64,000 nt of DNA from Castanea sativa (lineage: Eukaryota > Streptophyta > Magnoliopsida > Fagales > Fagaceae), in contig NC_134024.1 in assembly GCF_040712315.1 (NCBI RefSeq), positions 2,503,158 to 2,567,157 of the forward strand. Direction: 5' to 3'. Shown here piece by piece: positions 1 through 12,610 of this stretch; the first letter of the stretch is position 1; each line of letters opens with the position of its first letter. The translations under genes and the position numbers were made by a program. Under the pieces are notes generated by a model. It was given only the letters and a program-made list of their open reading frames with translations, did not search any database and was not told the origin of the DNA.

Positions 1-81
1 AATAAAAATAAATAATTAAAAAACCACCTGAAAAGAAAGTGAAAGAAACTCAAACAAGTCAAAGTTCATAGTCCTACTCAC

Positions 82-2951
82 AGCATATAAACTCATTCTT
101 GTCGGAGGTAACCAGTTTTCGACTGAGGCATTAACAATAATTCGACCATTGCTGTAATGTAGATAAGGTAAAGCAACATATGTTGGATAGACATTTCCCC
201 GAAAGTTTATGTCCTGCAAACAAAAAATTCCAAAACCACAATGCCATTGTAGCAGTAACTGAAAACAAATTAAGTGCACATTGTATCAAAAGTATTATTT
301 GAACCAATATTATTGAAAAGCTAAGGCTGCTTCACATGATTTCCTACTCATGCAACTAGTAGTCCTTACCATTAAATGTGGAAACACGGATGTATCAGTC
401 ACTTCCTCCAAGTAGAATGTGTGCCCCAAACTTGCAGCGTTTACAAGATGATCGACTGCAAGAATTTAACAAAAAAATGATGAAAAAGAGAAAATGCAAC
501 AGAAGTTCGTTGATACAGGGGTATAAAACACAAGCTTATTTATGAAGTCAAACGTCCTTACAAGTCACAACTCCATTGATCTGCCTATACTAATAGTAAA
601 AGCCTTCTTATATGAGTGTGCATTAAAGTGATATCAGAATCCAAAAATACACCTCAGATAAGTGAAAGAAATTTCATAGGTTAATGAAATAAATTGAAAT
701 CATGTTTAAAACACATATATATATGCGCGCACACACACACACACGACAACAAGAAATTATCTCTAATTTACTACATTGAAGTCTGTAATGCTTTGCAAGT
801 GAAGACTAGTTTTTGCAACATTATCTTGTCATAAAGCTGGAATAGTTTGGTTAGTTAGATTATGGCTCTCAAGAATGTGTAGAAAGAGAAATGATTTGAA
901 CTCAAGACCATCTACTTTGACACCATAATAAATTACCAATTGTTCCAAAAGTGTAGTTTGTTAGAAAAGGTTGAACATTAAGAAAAAAAGCTTGCCACAT
1001 AACAATTCATAACTAACAAGCTAGTTTTTTGAGCATTTAAGGCATGCCATATCAAAGTGTGCAAAGTGCACACTATGGTAAACAGTGCATCTGCTGTGAA
1101 TGTGATGCCACGTACTATAGTTGTTGCGGTGCAGATACAAACTTGTTTTAATCAGAATTCAGGTAGCTCCATGTTATATACAAGTGTCAACATTCAACCA
1201 ACACTTTTAAGCTAGACATACCATGCCCATAGAAGTTTATTGTCTCATTAACAAATCTCCTACAATCCTCTACCTTGACAACATCTGCAGCTATAATTGT
1301 GATATGCTTTGCACCAATTCGCCTTGCGTTCTACTGATCATTTGGAGCCTTTGCTCTCTCCTGGCAACCAACACAAGATTTGCCCTCCTCTTTGCATATT
1401 CATATGCAATTTGCTGCAATCACAGACAGCCAATATATAGCATGATCTTATTAAACTTATTTATAAGGGGGAAAAAAGGGCGAGAATCATAATGTTATTT
1501 GAGTCAAATGAACCTAGAATGTATTGGTAATGCATAACTCTGTTTGCGCTCGTTATCTGTCAAAAGTGTTAGCTTCTTAAAAGAAATAGCATTTCTTGTC
1601 TTCTAATTCTTATTTTCTTGCATTCCTAAAGAGTGGTGTCAGTGTGTCACTGTTGTTGGGAACTTGACTAAATTATAATGTGATTTTTTGCTTCTCAAGG
1701 GGACAAAGTTTGAGCGTCCTGCTCTAAAAAATAATGACATATCACACAATAAACTACCAATTGCCCCAAAAATTTAAGCATAAATCAAATCACCTAACCA
1801 TTGTTTAATACTTTAACCACGTGTGGATCCCAACTTCCCTCAATAAGCCAATGCCACGCAAGATTTTTTTAAAGAGATTTTTAACTTTTTAAATAGGAGA
1901 TAGAGTTGAGAAACTTTTTAAAAAGGAGGTAGAGTTGAGATGGTTAGGGTTCAATGCCACCTACTTTGATACCATGATAAATTAACAATTATCCTAAAAC
2001 AGAAAGTTTAAGGAATTGAGAAAATTTGAATTTTATCATTTAATTATTATTCTCACACTATAGTAAGATGACTACTTAAATCCCAAAATTTAAATATACA
2101 AGCCTCAACAGGTAAATTGCTGGATAAAGTTAGTATTAGGTTTAACTATTTTCAAAGAATATGCTTATTACCATATGATCTTAATTAGAAACATAACCCT
2201 GTGCCGAAAAATGATCCAATACCAATTTCAATCATATTTGATTTATGATTATTCTTAGATTAATAATTGACTTATTCTCATAAGCTCATCATCTTATTTG
2301 ATACTTTTTTCAATAAATACTTAATTATTGAACCCATGAAATCCATTGTTTTTTAATCATTAAGTCAAAACATCAATTGCTGAAATTTTAGTGCAGGCTC
2401 ACTTCTTTATTCACTCCAAGAGACTTTACTATTTGTGAGACTACAAGAGACTTTACTTGAGATAAATGGAACCAATATACCCTGTTAGTTTGAAACTTAG
2501 TTCAGTAATTTGTTGGATATTAATTTTCAACTATCTCACCTATCTTAATTTTGTTTATGCAGTCTCTTAAAGTTTTAACCAATTTGGCAATTCTACTGTC
2601 ATCTCACCCATCTTACATGTGAAGTCTCCCAAATTAATTTTTAACCAACTTAAGCATTTCAATTCATGACATCTCAACTTTCATATAAAAGCTATAAAAA
2701 TAGTTTTAAAAAATGGAAAGTAATTTAAACATCAAGGAATATGCAAAATTTGAAAAAGAGAAATTTACCTCTCCTATTCCTGAGGAAGCTCCAGTGATAA
2801 TGACCACTTTATCTTCCATATTTTCACTGTATATGGAGCTGTAGACCCACTCACAAGCATTGATGAAGCACAAAGTTGGCCATGCAAAGGCTAGCATCAC
2901 CAAACTTGCCGGAGGCACCACCCAATTCAATATAGTGTTAAAGATAGCCAT
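82..2951 (-). CDS. HSD5: 11-beta-hydroxysteroid dehydrogenase-like (steroleosin family), 5' part, frameshifted
   Basis: Short-chain dehydrogenase/reductase of the plant HSD/steroleosin family, which oxidises or reduces sterol-like substrates at oil-body or ER membranes with NAD(P). Four exons are readable: 2951-2769, 1413-1222, 455-370 and 213-82. The gene continues off the left edge, so the YxxxK active site is not seen. Exon 1 gives a hydrophobic anchor with a proline knob (NWVVPPASLVML), then the Rossmann motif TGASSGIG. Exon 3 has VDHLVNAASLGHT and exon 4 DINFRGNVYPTYVALPYL, which fit the HSD5 type (where NNAG is replaced by a TAS-like form) better than HSD1. ATG 2951 is chosen because the upstream in-frame codon is TTG. 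Exon 2 is 192 nt where splice phases need one more base: reading frame changes near 1327, between SRT and ARRIGAK. So this is either a pseudogene or a one-base sequence error. Family assignment is firm; the HSD5 subtype is inferred. Confidence 0.75.
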
Positions 2952-3077
2952 CACCAAAAAGCTTCAATTCACTCAAGATCAATTGCTATAGAGGAAGAGA
3001 TTATTGCTTAGTTTGGTAGGTGAATTGAGAGAGATAAAGAAGCAAGATAAGGAAGGAGAGCTTGAGGTTTGACATAT

Positions 3078-3132
3078 AGTGCTAGCTGCTCGATACCATG
3101 ATTACATGCATAAAGGATGTTAGCACACGTGG
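3078..3132 (-). promoter_or_regulatory. Possible seed/ABA-type promoter elements upstream of the HSD-like gene
   Basis: About 150-180 bp upstream of the HSD-like ATG there is an RY-type CATGCAT at 3105-3111 and a G-box/ABRE core CACGTG at 3126-3131 (ACACGTGG on the plus strand). Steroleosin-type genes are often seed-expressed under ABI3/FUS3 (RY) and bZIP (ABRE) control, so the pairing makes sense. The sites are short and could occur by chance. Confidence 0.4.
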
Positions 3133-3299
3133 TGGTTGCAAGCTCATTTTGTGACGAATGGAAGAGGCGTTTGGATTTTCCTGCTTGAATTCTGATAGAC
3201 CCTGTTGGTACTTTGTCGAATTGAACACCTGTCCACTTGAGTGACTCTTTATTACTTGCTACACAAAACCTTAGAATATTCATGTACAAGTAGTGGTGT

Positions 3300-3825
3300 T
3301 ATTTATTCATGTGTAATTATCAAAATTAAATAATTAAAAGTAAAATGAAAAAAAAAAACAGAAAAAAATCTTAAAATTTTAAAAGTGAGAGGAATTTTAT
3401 TTTATAGAAGAGATGATTATTTTAAAATCAACATTTTCTACAACTTGTTGAAATATTGATAGGTTATAATGGGGTGGAAAATAAAAGTGATGTTAGTGTA
3501 AGTCCATGTGAAAGAAATTATCTACCACTCACAACTTGATATCTTAACATTTCCTCAAAAAAAAAAAAACTTGGTATCTTAACCGGTTGTAAAAAAATTT
3601 GTGGAATAAGTTGTGTCCATAGCATTGTTTAATAGTCAACCATTATGTAAAAACAACATTAATAAATTACATGAGTAAAGACACAAGAATTTTTACAATT
3701 CATTGAGGTGATAAATTATGTTTGATACATCACTAACATATGCATCTACAACTTACCAATTGATCAATTGCTGGAAATAAAGTTTGAATACGTATAAAAT
3801 ATTTTATACGGTAGGAATACGTATA

Positions 3826-3859
<34 letters not shown>

Positions 3860-3984
3860 TTCAAAAATTACAGTTTGAATTATAAGAAAAATTATTTGTT
3901 TTTAAATAATTTTTAAAATTTCTTTTATAAGTAAGAGAATAGGTTAAAAAAATCATTAACCCTTATACAAACCGACCTCAAATT

Positions 3985-4053
<69 letters not shown>

Positions 4054-4375
4054 CTGCCATAGACATTAGATCCCCCTCACGCCGACGCCATAGTTCTCCC
4101 ACTGACCTAAGCACCGTCACAGCCCTTAGCGTTTAAAATGTAGAAAAATTTGCTACATTAACCGGTTGTAAAAATGTTGTAAAAAAATTTATAATTGTAA
4201 CAATATTCTTAAAAGAATTAATGATATTGTTAAGGGGGAAAATGTAATTTTATAAAACAAAATTGCTAAAATTAGTACACATATATATACTTCTTTTTAT
4301 TTATACCTATACTTAGTATCACACATACTATATATACATATCATTTTTTTCCCTAAAGAATCATCAATATTGTTA
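3300..4375. repeat. Gene-free AT-rich stretch with two microsatellites
   Basis: No gene is seen. A TA microsatellite lies at about 3833-3859 and an unbroken AG/GA run at 3986-4050. The 70 bp after the GA run is unusually C-rich compared with its surroundings. Confidence 0.7.
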
Positions 4376-4379
4376 GGTT

Positions 4380-5100
4380 TTAGACCCCTGTAAACTAAAT
4401 TTTTTAACTTAATTAATTAACCAAGTGAGAACTTAGGTTTATTATTCAAATCTAAGCTAAAACAATAAAGTCATATCATGTAAAATAGCGGAAAATATAA
4501 AGAACACAATGATATGATGACCCAGGAAAACCAAATTGGTAGAAAACCTGGAGAGGATTCAACCTAGCTATCCTCAAGGTAAAAAGCAAATCCACTATAG
4601 AGAATTGAAGTTTACAATAAAACTTAGACTACTAACATCCTATTGCTACCTCTTGTAGACAACTTACTACCACGACCACGTAGCAGCTCCGAGTCCATAA
4701 ACTACTTCTTTCTTTGATCTGTAGCAACCACAAGTTCTCCTACTTGTGACTTTGAGACACCTCTCAAAGGTTTCAAATATTCTTTACAGTTCTTTATGCA
4801 GCAACTGAAGCAATCATCAAGCTCTTGACGTGAATCTTGATCTTGATAACTCTATGTGTGTGTATTAATGTAAACACCTCTCAGATCTCACAAAAGATTC
4901 AACACATAACTCAGCAAAGATGTCTAAAACATAGTTAGGATTTTTCCTTTTATACTTGGTGTCACGCTCCAAACCCAAAAGGGGCCAAAACATGAAAAAT
5001 TGAGCCTTAAAGAGATATTAAGCACATCTAAATTTTCTTAAGGAAAAGGCTTGGAGTGTTACATTCTTCCCTCCTTGAAAGAATTTTGTCCCTGAAATTA
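4380..5100 (-). mobile_element. Degenerate LTR-retroelement-like sequence
   Basis: A short LTR-like segment, 4960-5063, begins TGTCACGCTCCAAACC and ends GGCTTGGAGTGTTACA, so its ends are TG..CA and nearly inverted. Just outside it, on the minus strand, is a purine tract (GGAGGGAAGAA, 5064-5077) preceded by sequence typical of the end of a Ty3/gypsy pol. No coding pol is readable. The adjoining 4380-4960 is anonymous and repeat-like. The assignment is tentative. Confidence 0.35.
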
Positions 5101-5937
5101 TAAACATAGTTATGTGTCTCAAAACAAAACTGAGCAATCATTGGCATTAACATTTTCAACATAAACCTTTCGACTGAAAGGGTCAAGGATTACTTCAACC
5201 AATGGCTTAAGTTTCAAACCAAAATTTGGAGTTCAAATCATAAAGATTAAATTCATATAGGGATTTAAGAGTAACCATTCTTGAAACCAAGAGTATAGGA
5301 GTATTCCACTTAATCTTTGAAAATAAAATTTTGTATTTGACTAGTTTCAAACACAAGTGTTGAATAATAGCACTAGGCCAAAAAGCTAGCTAATGATTTT
5401 CAAACCAAAATAGTCACACGAAACCTTCTTTCACAAGGTCCAAAATTTGAAACTAGGATTAAAATCGTCTTTTATACATATAAGTAACATATGCTCCACT
5501 AAACTCATAGGCTTTTCAAAGTGGTAAGAAAATAATATTAGTTAAAACCGAAGAAGTCTTGGATTTGTAAATTTAACATTTGTCACAAAGACAAAATTAT
5601 GTTCAATTTGAACAATCTGTTTGCAAGGAATAATTTAAAATGACTTTCAGAATCCATAAAAATATACAATTTCGCATTCAAAAATCTTCCCATTACCCGA
5701 GGTTTGCAAAACATCTAATAAAGTTTTTTTCTATCTTACAACAATAACAAAATTTTGTAAGAAAAATATCTTATACACAAGTCATGTGCAGATAGGTTTC
5801 TAAATCTAAGTTGGAAAATTCACTTTATAATATTATAAGGCAATCACATACAAAGACTATGAATATATGTTCAAATTGACCACCAATTAGAATGAGCATG
5901 GAACCTTAAGACCAACCAAAAAATGATATGCTTGTTT

Positions 5938-6050
5938 TTTGGGGTTCAATCTCCACCTATACCAAAAATCGATTGGTGTCTGGGTCTGATGATAAAGAGC
6001 TATCATCAGGAGCGAACATCATAAGTTATGAAACTCTCTAAAAAAAAAAG
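5938..6050 (+). mobile_element. tRNA-derived SINE, family B, 5'-truncated
   Basis: Matches the complete copy at 48721-48879 (there on the minus strand): B-box-like GGTTCAATCTCC at the start, a shared middle, and an A-rich tail at 6040-6050. The A-box half is missing. Confidence 0.6.
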
Positions 6051-9000
6051 TTGGATAAATTGTGAAGTTCTGAAACCGGTTTGTAATTGCTTTGAGCTAG
6101 TCTACTATAATTCACTGAACATTTTAGTTCAGCTAGTACGGTATGTCCTTGAACAAACCTCTGGGCTTTGATACTAAATTATCGATTGTCCTAATGTCTT
6201 AAACTTTTGAGAGAATCGAAAATTTATCAATGTCATCATTTGTGTAATGATTCCATTTAATATGGGTGGTATGTGCTTCAAATGTCAGGGATAAATAAAT
6301 TAAGATAAAGTTTCAAGTTTTTGCTCACATGCTCTTCCAGTGTAATTGTTTTGGGGCTACTATTTAGTGGACTACATACCATCGATATTTTACCATGGGT
6401 TCTATTGTACTATGGATATGTCATTATGTTAGAATTTGAAATGTGCCATGCCCCATCCCCCTTATAACTCCTTCCGTTCTCCCCCCCCCCCCCCTCCCCC
6501 TTCTCAATTTAGTATTGAAGCCTTACAATGGGTTCTATCTCGTTTGAAAAGTTATGTTGAATTTTATTATTTTCCTAAATTTTAAAAAATGCATAAATTT
6601 TACCTTATTTATTGATACATATGAATAATTTTATTAATCAAGTTGAAGGGTATTCCTCTACAATAGTTTGGAGGAAAACTTTGTCTATTAAAAATTTGCC
6701 TTCATTTCTAAAATTGTTTAGTAAGTCCAATTATATCTTTAGGGATGCAAAAAGAGCAAAACTGATCCTACAGTGACCATCGAATGTTGTAGTTTAAATG
6801 ATACCTCTGTCTGTCCCCAAAAAGAAAGTGTAAGTTTGAACCACCAGGGGAAATGGGGCATAGTCCCCTTAACCTCTATTGTTGCCAAAAAAATTGAAAA
6901 TCCTATTAAAGTTTAGTCTTAAACAAGGAGTCAAAAAAGTGAAAACCCACAGAAAAATCATTCTAGCTTAGTGGCTCAGCTAAGGAGATTGTCCTTCAAA
7001 ATCTTTATAGATTGAAATGCTATAAAAAAAAAAATGCTACAATAAATATTATGGTTTTTAAATATTATATAAATTCAAGTACATAAATATACGAATCATT
7101 GTCCAAAAAATATATTTTTTGCAATAATAAATAAAAGATATTTTGGTATTATATTACCTTAAGGTAGTCAAAACAATATACAATGTAATGTTCTATAAAG
7201 CATCCATCATATGTAGAAATTGAAATTTCTCTTTCTTGTGTTATGTTCACTTTATACTATGATATGAACGCTATATTTTTTGGAAATTATTGCACTCTTA
7301 TCTCATATACTATAATTATCATATAATCTGCAAGCACATATTCTTAGGAGCCTAAGGTGAAATATTCAGGCAAGACCTTTTATACGTAAATATTAATTAA
7401 ATAAAATTATTTAATACTAATCAAATCAAGGTTAGTTTGATACATTAAAATACATAATTTGATGAATAATACCAACTACATTAATGTTAATTTCATACAA
7501 AGAATTGAATACTATAGTTGATCCTTGAATTTTAATAAAAATATATTATGATTAAAAAATACTTTATTTAATTTGACTATATGACGATACATAGTTAAGT
7601 AAAGTTGTAATCTAATTTTTTATTTTATATCTTGTTTTTAAGAGAGATATAGATATTATTTAGTTTGTGGCTTTGTAGTATTGGTTTATAAAATTAAAGT
7701 CTCAAACTATTAGGAAAAATTAATTTAAAATTGATGATTTAACATATTTACAACATTTTTTGAAACATTTTAGTGTTTCAATTGGGTTAGATTTCTATTG
7801 GTCTTATATTTTGGAAGTCACGATAGAACTGAAAAGGGAAAATGCACTAAAGGTATTACAAAATGTTCACAATATTATGTAATAATGACTATGATTGATG
7901 ACCTTCAACAACCTAATTAATGAATGTTTAAATTACTTTTTTGTGATTGATATCATGTCAATTTGTTAGCCTATGATAATATTTATGGTATTTTTAGCAT
8001 CACTAATAAAATAAAGTGCACAAGCATTAAATATATAAAATTTCCCTGGGATAATTTTTTTTTGGTGGGGCCTTGGGCCGGCCCTGCATAAAGTATGTGA
8101 ATTTAAGTAGGATCTAATTATATTAAGATAAAGAGTTTCGAATATTTTGGCTTCTATGACAATTTTATCTCCTCATTTGTCTAAACCATTTTTAATTAGA
8201 ATCATAATAATCCACAAGATCTCATTAACATGATTCTTCAGTGTTGTGTCGAAGTCATTTCACTACCTAAAAGTTTTCTCATACTATTTCGGTTCATTGG
8301 ATAGTATCATTGAAAAGACAACTATACACTTTTTTCCCATAAATGATTTTTTTTTTTTTTTTGAGGAACAAATGATTTTATTTCCTGATTATTTGACTAC
8401 ATAATTTAGAATAGTGATTGGTACCAAAAAATGAAATAAAAAGAGAAACTTGGAAGAAATGATATAAAAATGATTGGTACAAGAAGTGTAATGTTTATTA
8501 TTACTGTGGTCCAGTTGAGCATCACTAGCAACCATGTCATTATCCTTTTTATTTCTAATTTTTCCTATATATTTTTTAAAGCATTTACTCAATAAAGCAC
8601 TATAATTTTTATAGTTATCAATAAGAAATAAAGCACTATAATTTTTATGGTTATCAAAAAGAAATAGATATCATAGATGTCTTAAATGGCTATAGATATA
8701 GTTACGCAAGTGAAATGTCAAAGGTTTTTTTAAAATATTTTTTTCTTCTGAATTTTCAAGGAAATATAGAAGGCATTTCTCTAGTTTGGTCTCAATTAAT
8801 TAAGGCAACTATACTATCTTAACGGAAGTAATTATGAGCCTTAAATATTTTTAATGTAGGAAGTGGTTCAATTAATGGTATATCAAAGTTAAAAAAAAAA
8901 AAAAAAGAATTTCCAAGGAAATGTAAAAGGTCTTTTTTTTTTTTTTTTTTTGGTGCAAAAAACTTCACATAAACTCCTCTTTTGTGGCAATTTTTATTTT

Positions 9001-9301
9001 ATTTTAAATTTTGCCGAAACAACTTGAGATTATTAGGAATTAAGTTACCACAAGTGGTAGTTGTAAAACATGTTAGTGATATACAAAATAGAAAGGTTTA
9101 AATATTTAAAAAGCATTTTTAGTAGATTGTAATGTATGAAAATAAAAATTTCTCAATATTTTAGGTAACTTTTTCTATAAGATCAATATTGTTGCATCCT
9201 TTAAAGATGATACATAATATTTTTGAGGAGAGGAAGAAGAAGAAGAAGAAGATGCTAACACATAATATAAAATTATTAAGTTCGCATGATTTAAATTTGT
9301 G

Positions 9302-9303
<2 letters not shown>
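6051..9303. other. Gene-free AT-rich DNA with short repeats
   Basis: No gene is recognised. It holds a C14 run at 6481-6494, a 36-bp direct tandem duplication at 8591-8662, and T or A runs near 8347, 8889 and 8933. A GGGCCGGCCC palindrome near 8072 has no flank that identifies an element. Confidence 0.6.

Positions 9304-9305
<2 letters not shown>

Positions 9306-9372
<67 letters not shown>
9306..9372. repeat. (TA)n microsatellite, about 33 units
   Basis: Near-perfect TA dinucleotide run. The open frame across it is only Tyr-Ile repeats and is not a gene. Confidence 0.95.
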
Positions 9373-9374
<2 letters not shown>

Positions 9375-9403
9375 ATGATAAATGTTTTTATCTAGATCAT
9401 ATA

Positions 9404-10178
9404 TGTAAGTGCACAATTGTACCCGGACCCAAAAACGAATGTTGGGCTCAGGCCCAATGAGTCTTATACAATAAAATTTGTAGAGTATGGGTTAGAAATC
9501 TAGGTTCGGGATGTTGGAAGTTCGATTAACAGGTTAGAATGTTACAAATTGTGCAAATGATGAACAAATATGACAAATAGATCTCCTCAGATGTAAGCCG
9601 AGGACAATTCGTATAAATATTCTCTCTCTAGGCCAAATATTACAATCCTTAGTTCCTATATTTTTCTTAGCAGAAAGTGACGATCCCCTTCTCTTTCCTC
9701 TCTTCTCTCCTTATATACTTCTTCTTCTCTGGTTCCTCCACGTGTCATACAAATCTTCCCCTTAGATACTTGTCCCATTCACCACCTTCTTGAAGTCTTC
9801 AAACAATAGCAGGAAGGCTGAATTCTACTGTTCAGAGGTCATATCCCCATTAATGCGGCCAGAGAAGTAGATACAGGGTCTTTAATGTGGAGGTAGCAGC
9901 CTTTTTCTTAGATATTTCTCTCACATCCTTGTGTCTAAAGGGTGCTGGGATCACCCTCTTACCTACCAGTTATTTCCAGAATCTTGCCTTTAACCCGTTT
10001 AGCAATTCCTAGGATCTTTGCCGAGCCTGTCTGAGGAGACATTCATTCTCGGACAACTCCTCGGACCTTTGTAGTGTAAGCTGACTCGTGGGCTTAGAGG
10101 CCCCTGACAAAAACAAACTGGCACTAGCCAATCAGGCCCAAAACCCAAACGTTTATTCGATAGTTTTCACCCCCCACA
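9404..10178 (+). mobile_element. Solo LTR, copy 1
   Basis: 775-bp segment beginning TGTAAGTGCACAATTG and ending CCCCCACA (TG..CA). The same sequence recurs in inverted orientation at 50638-51326. The flanks ATATA on both sides fit a 5-bp TSD, but the AT-rich context makes this weak. There is no PBS, PPT or coding region, so it is a solo LTR. It contains a CACGTG site and a TATATACTT stretch that may be the old LTR promoter. Confidence 0.8.
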
Positions 10179-10214
10179 ATATATATAGTAGTCCATATAT
10201 AAATACCAAACTTG

Positions 10215-10445
10215 TTACACATAATAAGGGATAGTTATTGTTTTCAATAAAATAAAAAAAAAGTTATCAACCATTTTATATAGAAATGGATTAATTATTT
10301 TTTGAAACCTAATCCATCAATTATTTTATAACAAATTAACCAATTTGAAAGCGAGGAATAAATTTTGATTTAAAATTTAATGAAAAAATATTCTTAAGGA
10401 AATATCTTATTCAGAAAATAAAATACAAAATACAATTTTTTTTTT
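10215..10445 (-). repeat. Inverted copy of the local duplicated block (S1)
   Basis: Reverse complement of the block seen at about 22140-22380 and 28495-28705, sharing for example TTTCAAATTGGTTAATTTG and its neighbours. It lies in the opposite orientation to the other copies. Confidence 0.7.
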
Positions 10446-10456
10446 AAAGAGATTAA

Positions 10457-10596
10457 GGGACTGTTTGGTTGGTTAGTTCTAACCAACATTTTCACATTTT
10501 AAATAACCTTACACACATTTCAACACACTTTTTCACCCATACGCATATAAAAAACACTCAAACAACATTACTCAAACTAACCAATCAAACAGACCC
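10457..10596. mobile_element. Tourist/PIF-type MITE
   Basis: 140 bp with terminal inverted repeats GGGACTGTTTGGTTGGTTAG / CTAACCAATCAAACAGACCC, flanked by the 3-bp TSD TAA (10454-10456 and 10597-10599). No coding capacity. Confidence 0.8.
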
Positions 10597-11114
10597 TAAA
10601 CTATTAATGAACCATGAATCTAAATTCCCAAATTGGCCTATTTCAACTCATATTAGATTTATCGGCAGACCCATAAGGTTGGGTTACATGGATTCAGATC
10701 TTCTAGAATTCCTAGGATACTCTATCAAATAAAGTTCTTTTAATCTTGACCTCTCATTTAAAATTCAATGGTTCAGATTACATCATGTCATTAATTCTTA
10801 AACAAAACCTTAAAAATAGATTCCACATCAGTTATTAAAATGGACATGTCACATTTTGAATTTATTTTTAGTTTAAAAAAATTTTAAAGTCAGATTTGAA
10901 CCCAATCTCTCTGCCATGTCAATACCAATGACACCAGACTTTTCTCCAGCGAGATCTGAGCGCCGGAATGCATAGAGAAGTGGGTGGGATTGGCATTGTA
11001 GTAAGAATATAGTCACTAGGATTAACTAGCCTTCAACTTATATTTTGTTATTAGGATTAACTAATATATTCGGATTCTCAAAAAAAAAAAAAAAACTAAT
11101 ATATTCGTATGTAT

Positions 11115-11500
11115 AATAGTTATTCCTTAATTGGGTGTAACAACTTTTAAAATTGAGTAATGCTACAGTCACAAACTAATAATTGGGTGTAACATTTTTT
11201 TTTTCAATTATCATTGATGGAATGATTTTTCTTTTACATTTTTTTTTTGTTTCTTCTTCTCTCTCAAAGATCTGCTAAAGTGAATCAAATAATACGTCTT
11301 CTATGGTATACCTAGGACATGATATCCACTCTGATGAAAATTGTTTATTTCAATTATTTTAATCTTATCATTTTATTTATACTCAATCAGGGAATGATAG
11401 ATACTAAAATATTTTAAAACACATGATCATGATCATAATACTTACTTATAATGGTCATACCCTAAAAATTATAGAAAATTTCTCCTCTATCCAATTATAT
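11115..11500 (+). repeat. Direct copy of the local duplicated block (S2)
   Basis: Aligns by eye with about 28715-29130: shared sequence runs from TTGGGTGTAACAACTTTT through ATGATATCCACTCTGATGAA to TGGTCATACCCTAAAAA, and both copies end in a TA microsatellite (here 11509-11566). Confidence 0.7.
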
Positions 11501-11504
11501 GATA

Positions 11505-11508
<4 letters not shown>

Positions 11509-11566
<58 letters not shown>
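11509..11566. repeat. (TA)n microsatellite
   Basis: About 29 TA units at the distal end of the S2 block, matched by the shorter TA run at about 29135-29167 in the paralogous copy. Confidence 0.95.
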
Positions 11567-11569
<3 letters not shown>

Positions 11570-11570
<1 letters not shown>

Positions 11571-12275
11571 AAGGATGGTGACGCAGTGCAAACGATCTAG
11601 ATCATATATATCATGTCCATGTTTCGGGAGAACATATTTTGCCATCTTTAATGAGATAATCACTCTAACAAAGGGGAAGTAACTATAAGAATACTAATAT
11701 ATTGAACATTTACAGTTAACATATTCCTTTTATAAGACACTTTCAATATAGCAAACAAAGAGATTGATAAATTATCTTGTCCTTATTGATAAATTATCCT
11801 TATTTCTATAACATTAAAAAAAAAAAAAGATTAAAACCGTAAATAAACAAGAATTAAAAAAAAAAAAAAAAAACTACAAGGTCAAAAACCCCTCACTAGA
11901 TAATATATAGATACAAATAAAAAAAAAAAAAAAAAAAAAAAAACCTCCCAATTCCCACTACCCCATATACACAACCAAAACTACCCCATGTTCCTATCAA
12001 TAAAAATAAAATAAAATAAAAACAACAACAACAACTACCCTGTGTTTAGTGGCGAAGTTAAGATTTTTTTCAGGGGTGCCAAGGTAGCTTGATTGCTTGA
12101 TGGTTTGTGGCGGCTGTTGTGGGTAGAGAAGTTTTGATCTTTGGGGTTATCGGGTTGGGAAGTTTGGGTTGCATTACTGAAGTTTATTTATTTAAAAAAA
12201 AACCATGTTTGTGACTTTAATGTTGTGATTTGTTCGTATTTATTTGGAATTTATAGTCCTAATTTAATAGTCCTA
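11570..12275. other. Gene-free stretch rich in poly-A runs
   Basis: Several A-runs of 12-25 bases (near 11816, 11858, 11920) and an AT-rich background; no gene is seen. The fragment TAGTGGCGAAGTTAAG near 12049 resembles DNA-transposon ends, but no partner end was found. Confidence 0.5.
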
Positions 12276-12610
12276 ATTTTATAGTACTACGTATACTTGA
12301 ATGAAGTATATGATGCTCAAGGATTGAATGATGATGAAATTCTTCATCTTCTATGTTTGAAAGCTTTTAAAAAAGACCATCCTCCCAAAGATTATCTAAC
12401 GCTATCCAAAGATGTTGTACAATATGCTAAAGGCATTCCTTCAGCTATTGAGATTTTGGGTTCTTTTTTTGTTCAATAGAAGCATCAATTAGTGGAATAG
12501 TGCATTAAAGCGGCTTAAAGAATATCCTGAATGTGCAATTCTCCAAGCACTTAAAATAAGTTATGATGGACTACATGAAACAGAGAAAAAAATATTCTTA
12601 AAATTTAGAT
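12276..12610 (+). pseudogene. NB-ARC fragment of a TNL-type disease-resistance gene
   Basis: Remnant of the ARC part of an NBS-LRR immune receptor. The open part (from about 12288) reads LNEVYDAQGLNDDEIL, then CLKAFKKDHPPKDY, then DVVQYAKGIPSAIEILGSFF, a variant of the GLPLAIEVLGS motif. After a stop at about 12477 a shifted frame continues as [20 protein letters not shown], then [16 protein letters not shown], the usual continuation in TNL proteins, with one in-frame TAG just before the Trp. P-loop, TIR and LRR are absent. The fragment is about 110 residues of a protein normally near 1000, has at least two disabling changes, and ends directly at an inverted-repeat cluster. Confidence 0.85.

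Noticed and set aside
3985..4051. CRISPR-like or satellite regularity
   Set aside because: Plain GA microsatellite; no spacer-repeat structure anywhere in the window.
8040..8090. GGGCCGGCCC palindrome as a transposon end
   Set aside because: No matching second terminus or target duplication found.
9189..9395. Open frame of 68 codons ending in Tyr-Ile repeats
   Set aside because: It is only the reading of a TA microsatellite; the frames at 36206-36424 and 45678-45893 were rejected for the same reason.
10469..10732. 87-codon frame
   Set aside because: Begins inside a MITE and runs through its terminal repeat; no protein similarity seen.
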